Source: an uncultured Verrucomicrobiales bacterium
Lineage (GTDB): Bacteria > Verrucomicrobiota > Verrucomicrobiia > Verrucomicrobiales > Akkermansiaceae
NCBI GenBank assembly: GCA_937944055.1
Contig: CALDZJ010000078.1
Span: forward strand, 1 to 64,000
DNA length: 64,000 nt
Direction of reading: 5' to 3'
Shown one piece after another: positions 54,651 to 62,706 of this stretch. Under the pieces are notes generated by a model that had not been told where the DNA came from, made no database searches, and worked only from the letters and a program-made list of their open reading frames with translations. Numbering within the stretch: position 1 is the first letter of the stretch; the number at the start of each line of letters is the position of its first letter. The position numbers and the translations under genes are program-made.

Positions 54651-55808
54651 TCACTCCTTTAAGCGCACTGCCGTCCCGCAATAGATGCAGCGGAACCAAT
54701 GGAAGAAGAGCATGTGCAGGCTCGTCGGCACAATATAACCGAGAAGTGGTAAGCGGTGCGCTTTGACATGCTTAAAGCAAGCCTTGCGACTCAGAAGAGG
54801 CTGCCCACAGATCCGGCACTTAAGGGGCCTCGCAATGGCCAGATATAAACAGGCGAAGAAGAAAAATGCCCCCGGAGCGGCTAAAAGCCAGAGCGATGGC
54901 TCGATCTGAAGTGGCTCTCGGAAGATCACAATCACCGCCGCGATGAGAATCGTCGGGAAAAGCAGAAAGGTGAGGAAAGAAATGAAGGCCGCAAGCTTCA
55001 CGCGCCCTGGCTGAGGATGAAGCACTCCTCTGACAAAGCGGCGGGAGTGAGGGGTCCGCCCCTCATTGAGTTTTGCGCTCGCCGTTTTACGGATATCAAA
55101 ACCAGCATTTCTTTTGAGAGGCTCTATCGGGGCTGGGCGGCTCTCCTTCGTGACCCGATTTTCCTCCCCCTGAGCAAGGGGATTTGACTTCGAGGTGGGA
55201 ATTTTTTGAGGTCTCGCTTGGCCTTCGCCACTGCTGACCCGCTCCGCCCGGCTCTCAAGATGGCCTCGCTCACCTCGCTTGCTAGTTCCAGAAGCGGGTT
55301 CGGATTTTTCCTGAGCCTTGCTCGGATCTTTCCGTTTCCGTTTCAGTTTTCGTTTCAGCTTTTGTTTTCTGCGAGGCGTCGCGCTGGGAGCTTGAGACAC
55401 AAGGTCTCCCGATTCTCCAAGCTCTCCCAAATCTTCCAGAAAATCTTCCATCATCGGCACATCACTGACCGCGATCTTATTCTTGATAATTTGCTCTTTT
55501 TTAACCGCCACAGCTAGCGGGAGAATGATTGAAATTTCTTCTACGGAGCGCTGCGCGGGAGCTACCTGAGACCGTGAATCCGTCCGCTCATCTGAGCCCT
55601 GAGCTTCCCGAATCCATCCCGTGATTTTCCGCTTCGTGGGAATTTCCTCGGTGAGAGACAAGTGACGATTCGCCCTGAACATCTCATCATAGAGACTCAG
55701 GGGATCACTCTGCGCCAGTGAGGGAAGACTCTCCACGCCAACCGCGCTGAGGAGCTCGATCGTCTCCCCCGTCATCCCCTTGATTTGCTTTAAATCCCCA
55801 ATTAACAT
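54651..55808 (-). CDS. Membrane protein with helix-hairpin-helix-like N-terminus and Cys pairs
   Basis: 385 residues. N-terminal LKQIKGMTGETIELLSAVGVESLPSLAQSDPLSLYDEM looks like the helix-hairpin-helix of DUF4332-type proteins. A 150-residue disordered basic linker follows (TPRRKQKLKRKLKRKRK). Two membrane helices (LAAFISFLTFLLFPTILIAAVIVIF and WLLAAPGAFFFFACLYLAIA) lead into CRICGQPLLSRKACF and a final CIYC, probable zinc-binding pairs. The start may be slightly later. Convergent with dtd. Function unknown. Confidence 0.72.
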   Translation of the reverse strand: MLIGDLKQIKGMTGETIELLSAVGVESLPSLAQSDPLSLYDEMFRANRHLSLTEEIPTKRKITGWIREAQGSDERTDSRSQVAPAQRSVEEISIILPLAVAVKKEQIIKNKIAVSDVPMMEDFLEDLGELGESGDLVSQAPSATPRRKQKLKRKLKRKRKDPSKAQEKSEPASGTSKRGERGHLESRAERVSSGEGQARPQKIPTSKSNPLAQGEENRVTKESRPAPIEPLKRNAGFDIRKTASAKLNEGRTPHSRRFVRGVLHPQPGRVKLAAFISFLTFLLFPTILIAAVIVIFREPLQIEPSLWLLAAPGAFFFFACLYLAIARPLKCRICGQPLLSRKACFKHVKAHRLPLLGYIVPTSLHMLFFHWFRCIYCGTAVRLKE

Positions 55809-55860
55809 TCAGGCGCGTAATGTAAGCTCATTTTATTCTCAGCTCAAATGAAAGAATAAT

Positions 55861-58557
55861 TCAGCTCAGGCTGCGGCGCATCTCTTGCACTTGCGCTAGC
55901 TTCCCCTCCCATTCCGTAAGTCTCTCTCGCTCAGCACTTACCACTTCAGGTTTTGCGTTTGCGACGAATTTTTCATTCCCCAATTTCCCTTTTGCCTTCC
56001 CGACTTCTTTTTGGATTTTTTCGATTTCTTTATCCAAGCGGCTCTTCTCCGCCTCGACATCGATCAGCCCATCGAGCGGCATGAAGATCTCGCCTGCTGG
56101 CGTGACCGCCCCCGGGGTTCCCTGTTCTGGTTGATAGGCTTCCTCCCGTGTCACTCCTTGGGAGCCCGCGAGGAGTGCGAGAGTATCAGCCTCGGCCTCC
56201 AACCAAGCAGGGCCGCTCTTCGCGATAAATTGCACGTCCTTGCGAGCGGCCAGACGATATTCAGCTTTGAGATTTCGTAGCTTTGCCGCACTTTCATAAA
56301 CCGCCGCCGCTTGCGCACTACCTTCTTGCACTTTTAATGGATCAACCGCACTCAGAAGAGCGGTTTTTGGCAGCTCCTTTTCCATGACAAATTCCCCCTC
56401 GGCAAGGTAGCCCATACGGGAGCTTAACTCCTCGGTCATGTGTGGCATGTAGGGATGCAGGAATTGTAAATAACGGGCCATCACAAGGTCGAAGACTCCT
56501 AAAGTGGTCTCCCGCTGCTCCTCACTCGCTTCTTCACGCAGGTCGCCCTTCACCGCTTCTAGGAATTTGTCACAAAATTCACCCCAGAGAAAATCATACA
56601 ATTGCTGGCCCACTTCATTAAAGCGATACTCCGCGTAAGCACTCTCTTGATTGATCGCGAGGGCATCACACTTCGCTAAAATATCCAGATGATAAGGCCG
56701 CAAGCTCTCACAAGCACTCGGCTCAAAGTCCACCCGTGAGTCACTCCCGGCCATCCTCCGGAAACGGCAAGCATTATAGATTTTATTGGCAAAATTGCGC
56801 CCCTCTTCCACCTGAGCTTCATCAAAGCGTAAATCCGCGCCAATTGGAGCCGTCCGCATCAGGCCGAAGCGTAAGCCATCCGCCCCGTATTTATCCATGA
56901 GGTCGATCGGATCAGGGGAATTCCCCAAGGATTTACTCATCTTACGTCCCTGAATGTCGCGAATGATCGAGGTGAAAAAGACATTCTTAAAGGGCAGTTC
57001 TCCCTGAAAGCGATACCCTGCCATGATCATACGAGCGACCCAGAAGAAGATAATATCAGGCCCCGTCACCAGATCCGTGGTGGGGTAGAACTTCTTCGCC
57101 AGGTCAGACTCTTCATCAAGCTTTTGCATCGTCGCGAAGGGCCATAACCAAGAGCTAAACCAAGTGTCTAACACATCAGCATCCTGCACCCAATTTTCCG
57201 GATCCGCAGGCGGCTCCGCGCTCACGTGTAAATCACCGGCTGAGAGGTCCTCTAGTGTCAGAGACTCAGCCCCTTGCAAGGCCTCCACTTTCTCTTTGCG
57301 ATACCAAACCGGGATGCGATGCCCCCACCAAAGCTGCCGAGAAACGCACCAATCCTGAATGCCATCCATCCAACTCCCGTGCGTCTTAGCCCAGCGCGCC
57401 GGACGGTAGGAGATGTCTCCCTCCGCCACCGCCTTCGCGGTCTCCTCAGTCGCGGGGTATTTTAAAAACCACTGCATCGAGATTCGCGGCTCGATCGGCA
57501 CATCAGCCCGTTCGGAGAACCCTACGTTATTTTCATGCTCTTCCACCTTAATCAACAGGCCCATCTCCTCCAGCATCGCAGTCGCTTTCTTACGAGCCAC
57601 AAAGCGATCTAAGCCATCTAACTCCGGCACCTCAGGGCAGTTTACCGTGGCGTCAGGGTGGAAGATATCGATGATTTCGAGCTCATTACGCATTCCGATT
57701 TCAAAGTCCGCCTTATCATGGGCCGGAGTAATTTTTAAGGCCCCCGTTCCAAATTCTGGATCCACGTGATCATCCGCCACGACTGGGATTTCCGCAGGTG
57801 GAAAAGGCCGCTTCACCCTCTTCCCGACATACTTCCCATAGCGCTCATCCTTGGGATTCACCGCCACTGCAACATCCCCCATGAGAGTTTCTGGCCGAGT
57901 CGTAGCCACTTCTAAAAATTCCCCCGGCGTCTCCACCAGCTCATACTTCATGTAAAAGAGCTGAGAGTTCTGCTTCTTCGGGATCACTTCCTCATCCGAT
58001 AAGGCCGTCAGAGATACCGGGCACCAGTTCACCATCCGCTTGCCTCGATAAACGAGCCCCTCGTTGAAAAGATCCGCGAAGACCTTGGCAACCCACTTCG
58101 AGTAATCCTCATCCATCGTAAAGCGCTCCCGCTCCCAATCGCAGGAACAGCCCAGCCGCTTCAACTGCTGAATGATGATCCCCCCATGCTTCTCTTTCCA
58201 ATCCCAGACTTTCTCTAAAAAGGCCTCACGCCCGATGTCGCGCCGCGTCTTCCCCTCCTCATCACGCAGCTGCCGCTCCACCTTCGTTTGCGTCGCGATC
58301 CCCGCATGGTCCGTCCCCGGTAACCACAGCACCTCACAACCCTTCTGCCGCGCTCGCCGCGCTAAGATGTCCTGAATCGTAGTGTTTAAGACATGCCCTA
58401 AGTGCAAGATCCCCGTGACATTCGGTGGCGGAATGACGATCGAGTAAGGCGGCTTATCAGACGCCGGATCTGCCTCGAAACACTTCCCATCCAACCAAGC
58501 TTGATACCAAGACTTCTCAACATCAGCGGGCTCATAACCCTTCGGCAACTCAGACAT
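55861..58557 (-). CDS. valS: Valyl-tRNA synthetase
   Basis: 898 residues from ATG 58557 (MSELPKGYEPADVEKSWYQAWL); the track start at 58593 adds 12 residues. Class I synthetase: HLGHVLNTTIQDILARRARQKG (HIGH), an editing domain, VTGPDIIFFWVARMIMAGY, KMSKSLGNSPDPIDLMDKYGADGLRF (KMSKS), and the C-terminal ValS coiled coil (LIDVEAEKSRLDKEIEKIQKEVGKAKGKL). It is divergent from dnaE2. Confidence 0.98.
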   Translation of the reverse strand: MSELPKGYEPADVEKSWYQAWLDGKCFEADPASDKPPYSIVIPPPNVTGILHLGHVLNTTIQDILARRARQKGCEVLWLPGTDHAGIATQTKVERQLRDEEGKTRRDIGREAFLEKVWDWKEKHGGIIIQQLKRLGCSCDWERERFTMDEDYSKWVAKVFADLFNEGLVYRGKRMVNWCPVSLTALSDEEVIPKKQNSQLFYMKYELVETPGEFLEVATTRPETLMGDVAVAVNPKDERYGKYVGKRVKRPFPPAEIPVVADDHVDPEFGTGALKITPAHDKADFEIGMRNELEIIDIFHPDATVNCPEVPELDGLDRFVARKKATAMLEEMGLLIKVEEHENNVGFSERADVPIEPRISMQWFLKYPATEETAKAVAEGDISYRPARWAKTHGSWMDGIQDWCVSRQLWWGHRIPVWYRKEKVEALQGAESLTLEDLSAGDLHVSAEPPADPENWVQDADVLDTWFSSWLWPFATMQKLDEESDLAKKFYPTTDLVTGPDIIFFWVARMIMAGYRFQGELPFKNVFFTSIIRDIQGRKMSKSLGNSPDPIDLMDKYGADGLRFGLMRTAPIGADLRFDEAQVEEGRNFANKIYNACRFRRMAGSDSRVDFEPSACESLRPYHLDILAKCDALAINQESAYAEYRFNEVGQQLYDFLWGEFCDKFLEAVKGDLREEASEEQRETTLGVFDLVMARYLQFLHPYMPHMTEELSSRMGYLAEGEFVMEKELPKTALLSAVDPLKVQEGSAQAAAVYESAAKLRNLKAEYRLAARKDVQFIAKSGPAWLEAEADTLALLAGSQGVTREEAYQPEQGTPGAVTPAGEIFMPLDGLIDVEAEKSRLDKEIEKIQKEVGKAKGKLGNEKFVANAKPEVVSAERERLTEWEGKLAQVQEMRRSLS

Positions 58558-58630
58558 GGGGCTTCTCCTACCCGAGTCCCCCCCTGCAAGCAAGCCCCCG
58601 CATCGAATTCCCTCCTGAATTCCCTCCTCC

Positions 58631-58644
58631 TGTTCTACCCAGTA
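58631..58644 (+). promoter_or_regulatory. Possible degenerate LexA box upstream of dnaE2
   Basis: TGTTCTACCCAGTA has one perfect half of the verrucomicrobial LexA motif TGTTC-N4-GAACA but only two of five bases in the other half. It is 22 bases before the dnaE2 start. Confidence 0.2.
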
Positions 58645-58666
58645 AAGTGCTACCTCTTCCCTCGCA

Positions 58667-61600
58667 GTGGAACTCCTCGCTAAATCAAATTTCTCTTTCC
58701 TCCGAGGGGCCTCATCACCAGAGGCCCTCGTGCAGCGCGCTGCTGAGCTGGGCCACCGATCACTGGGCCTGATCGATCACATGGGCTTCTACGGCTCCGC
58801 CCGCGCTCATGCCGCCGCCCGGAGAGCGGGCATCCAAGCCATCACAGGAGCCACCCTCGAGTCCGTTTCCAACTTCGATCAACTGACGATTCTCAACAAA
58901 TCTCGCCTCGGATACCAAAACCTCTCTCGCTTCATCACGAGCCTGCATTGTGAAGAAGATGTGAACACCTTTGAGGGGCACGACCTCGCCGGAAATCACG
59001 CCATTCTTACGGCCGATTCACTCCGCCAAGCCAGCAAGGAAAATCTGCACGCCGCAGCTCAGCGTCTCCTCGCACACTTCGGCCCCGCAAATCTCTCCAT
59101 CGCCCTCTCCCACCACTCCCGCCGCGGAGAAGAGACGCTCAATCACACCCTCCGCGATCTTGCCGCATTTCTCAAAATCCCCATCATCGCAAGCAATGCG
59201 CCTCTTTACGCACAGAGATCAGAGCGCCTTCTCGCCGATGCCTTCACCTGCCTAAGGGAGCATAAATCGCTCGATGACGCCGGACGACTCCTCGAAAGCA
59301 ATGGCGAGCGCTCTTTGAAATCCCCCAAAGCGATTCAGGACTTATTCACAGGTTATTCACAGGATTTTAGCAATGCCCAAGCCCTCTCAGAGGAATGCGG
59401 TGATTTCTCGCTCGAGAAACTCGGCTATCGCTTTCCTTCCTTTCGCGATCCCGAGAGCGGAAACTTATTCACAGCTTCTCAACACGCCGGCTATCTCCGC
59501 TATATCGTCAAAAAAGGCCTCGCTTCTCGATTCCGTAAATTAAGTGAAAAACACCTTCAACAAATTGAAATTGAGCTATCGACAATTGAAAAACTCGGAT
59601 TTCAAGGCTACTTTCTCATCGTCTGGGATCTTGTGCGCTTCGCTCGCTCACAGGGGATTCTTTGCCAAGGCAGAGGATCGGCAGCCAACTCTTTAGTGTG
59701 TTATGCCATCGGCGTCACGAGTGTCGATCCAGTTGCGAGCGGCCTCCTCTTTGAGCGCTTTCTCTCTGAGAATCGTCAATCGTGGCCAGATATTGACATC
59801 GATTTCCCCTCCGGTGAACGGCGGGAAGCGGTGATCCAATACCTCTTCAAAAAATACGCTCCACGAGGAGCCGCCATGACCGCGAATGTCATCACCTACA
59901 AACCCAGATCGGCCTTCCGTGAAATGTCTAAAATTCTGGGATTCCCAGACAGCATCGCCAGTCGCTTCTCAGAACTTTGCACCTCAACAAAGGTGCAGGA
60001 CCGAACTCGGGAGGAAGAGCTCTCGATGAGTCATGATGACCCGGGCGACCGTGTGATGGACCTAAGCAGCACAGTCGAGGAGTGCGGGATCCCCTCCTCT
60101 CACCCCCGTTTCAAGCCGCTCATGAGGCTCTACCAAAGCATCCTCCACTGCCCTCGCCACCTCGGCCAGCATTCCGGAGGGATGGTCTTTTGTGACGAAG
60201 GCTTAGACCACATTGTTCCCCTGCAAGCCGCCGCGATGGAGAAGCGGACCGTGCTGCAATGGGACAAAGATGATTGTGAGGACCTCGGCATCGTCAAGGT
60301 GGATCTCCTCGGCTTAGGCATGCTGGCCGCGATGGAAGATAGCTTGAAAATCTGCGAGCGCCGAGGCCGCCCAGTCCAGCTCTCCCAGATCCCCAAGGAC
60401 GATCCTGCAACTTACGATTTACTATGCCGAGCTGATACGATCGGCACCTTTCAGGTCGAGTCCCGCGCTCAGATGGCCACCCTCCCCATCATGCAGCCGC
60501 GGGAGTTTTACGATCTCGCAGTGGAAGTCGCGATCATCCGCCCCGGTCCCATCGTGGGAGACTTAGTGCATCCCTACCTGAATCGCCGCAGCGGACGAGA
60601 GCCCATTGACTCGATTCACCCAGATTTTGAACCCATTTTGAAGCGGACTCTCGGTGTTCCACTCTTCCAAGAGCAGGTGCTGCGGATGGCGATGGTGATT
60701 GCCGGATTCACCGGAGCAGAGGCGGATGAACTCCGCAAGGCGATGTCTTTTAAAAGATCTGATGAGCGCATGAATGCCATCGTTGAAAAGCTCAAAACAC
60801 GGATGCAAGCGCGCGGAGTCACGCCCGAGGTCCAGCAAAGAGTGATCGACTCCATCGGCTCCTTCGCACTCTACGGCTTCCCGGAATCGCACGCCATCTC
60901 CTTCGCCCTCATCGCATACGCATCCTGCTGGCTCAAGGTGCATCGCCCCGCAGAATTCTACTGCGGACTCATCAACAACCAACCCATGGGCTTCTACTCG
61001 GTGAACACCTTGATCCAAGACGCAAAGCGCCACGGGATCCGCACGCAGCCGATCTCCATCATCCACTCACAGCTCGATACGGGGGTCATTGATAATCATC
61101 GGCTCCGCCTCGGCCTGCACCGCCTCAAGGAGCTACGGCAGCGCACGAAAGAGCAGATCATCGAGGAACGCTCGAAGGCACACTTCGAATCGCTCGATGA
61201 TTTCCTACGCCGAGTGCGGCCCAATGCCAAAGAACGTCGCATCCTTGCCTCCTCCGGAGCCCTCAATGATCTTCACGGGGTCAAGCACCGCCGGGATGCC
61301 CTATGGCTCGCTGAGCAACTCCCGGAGGATGACCTCTTCGCCCAACAAGCCTCAGAGCAAACTCTCAAAGGAGAAACAAAGCGAGTGACCGAGCCGGCGA
61401 ACGAGGGAACTTTAGAAATGATGACGCCCATCGAGCGGCTCCAGACAGATTTTGCCCTCCAAGGCTCCACCACCGGTCCCCACCCCATGCGCCTCTGGCG
61501 CGAGCAGAATAAACAAGAACTGGCGACCTCTGCCAGCCTTCTCACCCTGCCTCACGGGAGCCCCCTGAGCATTGCCGGTTTAGTCATTTGCCGTCAACGC

Positions 61601-61840
61601 CCCGGCACCGCAAAAGGCCACTGCTTCATATCCTTAGAAGATGAATACGGGATCGCCAACCTCTTCATCCCCCGGAAAACTTTCCAAAATTTTAAGCCCC
61701 TCATCACCAGCGAGCCCTTCCTCCTCGTGCAAGGGCGCTTACAAATCAGCGAGGGAAGACAAGCCAGCATCTACGTGACCTCCCTGCAAGGCCTCGGTTT
61801 CTCGCATGATCTCGCCGCCACCTCTCATGACTTTCACTAA
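58667..61840 (+). CDS. dnaE2: Error-prone DNA polymerase III alpha subunit (DnaE2/ImuC type)
   Basis: 1057 residues from a GTG. N-terminal PHP domain (ELLAKSNFSFLRGASSPEALVQRAAELGHRSLGLIDHMGFYGSARAHAAARRAG) typical of DnaE2. The polymerase core has LFERFLSENRQSWPDIDIDFPSGERREAVIQYL with catalytic Asp residues, followed by HPRHLGQHSGGMVF-like CPRHLGQHSGGMVFC and SHAISFALIAYASCWLKVHRPAEFYCGLINNQPMGFYS. A C-terminal OB domain (LSIAGLVICRQRPGTAKGHCFISLEDEYGIANLF) ends it. DnaE2 does translesion synthesis, usually with ImuA and ImuB; neither is adjacent here. About 100 residues shorter than replicative DnaE. Confidence 0.94.
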   Translation: MELLAKSNFSFLRGASSPEALVQRAAELGHRSLGLIDHMGFYGSARAHAAARRAGIQAITGATLESVSNFDQLTILNKSRLGYQNLSRFITSLHCEEDVNTFEGHDLAGNHAILTADSLRQASKENLHAAAQRLLAHFGPANLSIALSHHSRRGEETLNHTLRDLAAFLKIPIIASNAPLYAQRSERLLADAFTCLREHKSLDDAGRLLESNGERSLKSPKAIQDLFTGYSQDFSNAQALSEECGDFSLEKLGYRFPSFRDPESGNLFTASQHAGYLRYIVKKGLASRFRKLSEKHLQQIEIELSTIEKLGFQGYFLIVWDLVRFARSQGILCQGRGSAANSLVCYAIGVTSVDPVASGLLFERFLSENRQSWPDIDIDFPSGERREAVIQYLFKKYAPRGAAMTANVITYKPRSAFREMSKILGFPDSIASRFSELCTSTKVQDRTREEELSMSHDDPGDRVMDLSSTVEECGIPSSHPRFKPLMRLYQSILHCPRHLGQHSGGMVFCDEGLDHIVPLQAAAMEKRTVLQWDKDDCEDLGIVKVDLLGLGMLAAMEDSLKICERRGRPVQLSQIPKDDPATYDLLCRADTIGTFQVESRAQMATLPIMQPREFYDLAVEVAIIRPGPIVGDLVHPYLNRRSGREPIDSIHPDFEPILKRTLGVPLFQEQVLRMAMVIAGFTGAEADELRKAMSFKRSDERMNAIVEKLKTRMQARGVTPEVQQRVIDSIGSFALYGFPESHAISFALIAYASCWLKVHRPAEFYCGLINNQPMGFYSVNTLIQDAKRHGIRTQPISIIHSQLDTGVIDNHRLRLGLHRLKELRQRTKEQIIEERSKAHFESLDDFLRRVRPNAKERRILASSGALNDLHGVKHRRDALWLAEQLPEDDLFAQQASEQTLKGETKRVTEPANEGTLEMMTPIERLQTDFALQGSTTGPHPMRLWREQNKQELATSASLLTLPHGSPLSIAGLVICRQRPGTAKGHCFISLEDEYGIANLFIPRKTFQNFKPLITSEPFLLVQGRLQISEGRQASIYVTSLQGLGFSHDLAATSHDFH

Positions 61841-61956
61841 ATGGCAGCAAGAAAGCCCTTCATCGCTCCTCCAATCATCCCCTAGAAACTGAGAAATTTC
61901 AACAATGTCCCCTTCATTGATTTGACGATCTCTCATTTCTCGACCACACTCTTGGC

Positions 61957-62049
61957 GGAGAGTGCTGTGTGCCTGGTGGTCGCCGCGGTTTTCAAAACCG
62001 TTGAAGGGCAATCTGTCCTTGGTGGGTTCAATTCCTTCCCTCTCCGCCA
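61957..62049 (+). tRNA. selC: tRNA-Sec-like (UCA anticodon)
   Basis: 93-base tRNA-like gene with acceptor GGAGAGTG, D loop with CCTGGTGG as in bacterial tRNA-Sec, anticodon arm GCGGT TTTCAAA ACCGT giving anticodon UCA with U33 and A37-A38, a long variable arm (AAGGGC..GTCCTT), T loop TTCAATT and encoded GCCA. UCA reads UGA, as in selenocysteine tRNA. Irregular: the acceptor has a T-C mismatch at position 7, the T stem is weak (G-U and a T-T), and the acceptor plus T branch holds 12 pairs where the bacterial norm is 13. Nonsense ORF 61739-62050 overlaps it. Confidence 0.8.
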
Positions 62050-62099
62050 CTTTCCTCTTTGATCGCTGGAAATCAACGGCTGGAAGTGAACGGCAGCTC

Positions 62100-62378
62100 T
62101 TACCTCGTGAGGATGCAGATCTGCCGCAGGGGCTCGGACTCGCCCCTAGGCTGGATCACTTCAGTAGATTGTTCATTCTCCGAATTGATCAGGAATGAAA
62201 TCAGTAGGGCACAGACGAGGAGGACTGCCACTCCGATCCACTCAGTGATCACTGATTCAGAATAATCCCCATCGTCCAGATTGATCTTCCCAAGCGTGAG
62301 GATTTTGACAAACACTTTCCCCAGCCAGCCACAAAAGCCGAAGAACAGGTATTCAAGGATCAGCCCAATGATAAACAC
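62100..62378 (-). CDS. Small two-helix membrane protein
   Basis: 92 residues from a GTG at 62378. The track start at 62498 lies inside tRNA-Cys, and the first 40 residues of that ORF are translated tRNA and terminator. Two membrane segments (FIIGLILEYLFFGFCGWLGKVFVKIL and WIGVAVLLVCALLISFLI) are joined by a short acidic loop (LDDGDYSESV). The tail is polar. No family recognised; start uncertain. Confidence 0.5.
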   Translation of the reverse strand: MFIIGLILEYLFFGFCGWLGKVFVKILTLGKINLDDGDYSESVITEWIGVAVLLVCALLISFLINSENEQSTEVIQPRGESEPLRQICILTR

Positions 62379-62400
62379 AATAACTGAGGGGGAGAGTGCG

Positions 62401-62444
62401 GAAAAAAGAGGCCGAATCCCTTTATTTCCAAAAGGAATCCGGCC
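62401..62444 (-). terminator. Intrinsic terminator of tRNA-Cys
   Basis: On the minus strand GGCCGGATTCC pairs with GGGATTCGGCC (11 pairs including G-U), followed by TCTTTTTTCC, ten bases after the tRNA 3' end. Confidence 0.85.
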
Positions 62445-62453
62445 AGAAAAATT

Positions 62454-62528
62454 TGGAGGCGGAGGCGAGAATCGAACTCGCGAATACAGGTTTTGCAAAC
62501 CCGCGCCTTACCACTTGGCTACTCCGCC
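62454..62528 (-). tRNA. tRNA-Cys (GCA anticodon)
   Basis: Minus-strand cloverleaf: acceptor GGCGGAG / CTCCGCC, D arm GCC..GGC, anticodon loop TTGCAAA with GCA, T arm GCGAG TTCGATT CTCGC, discriminator U and encoded CCA. U73 is the tRNA-Cys identity base. The plus-strand ORFs at 62281, 62396 and 62493 run through it and are not genes. Confidence 0.97.
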
Positions 62529-62706
62529 GTCTCCGGCGGATTGGTAATCGCCTCCCCCACCACTGTCAACCTCATGATGAGGGAAAGGCGCAATTCCCGA
62601 TTTTTTCCCGATTTTTTCTTTGGAGAACTCTCCCCTTTTCTTCCATCCCTTCCATTCATTCTGCCCTTCCCCCCTTGCGGGCCCTTTGCTAAGACATAGA
62701 CCTCTC

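Noticed and set aside
61739-62050. 103-residue minus-strand ORF (MAEREGIEPTKDRLPFNGFENRGDHQ)
   Set aside because: Typical spurious translation of the antisense strand of a tRNA plus the 3' end of dnaE2.
62281-62692. Plus-strand ORFs across tRNA-Cys (GGENRTREYRFCKPAPYHLATPP)
   Set aside because: Antisense translation of tRNA-Cys and its terminator.
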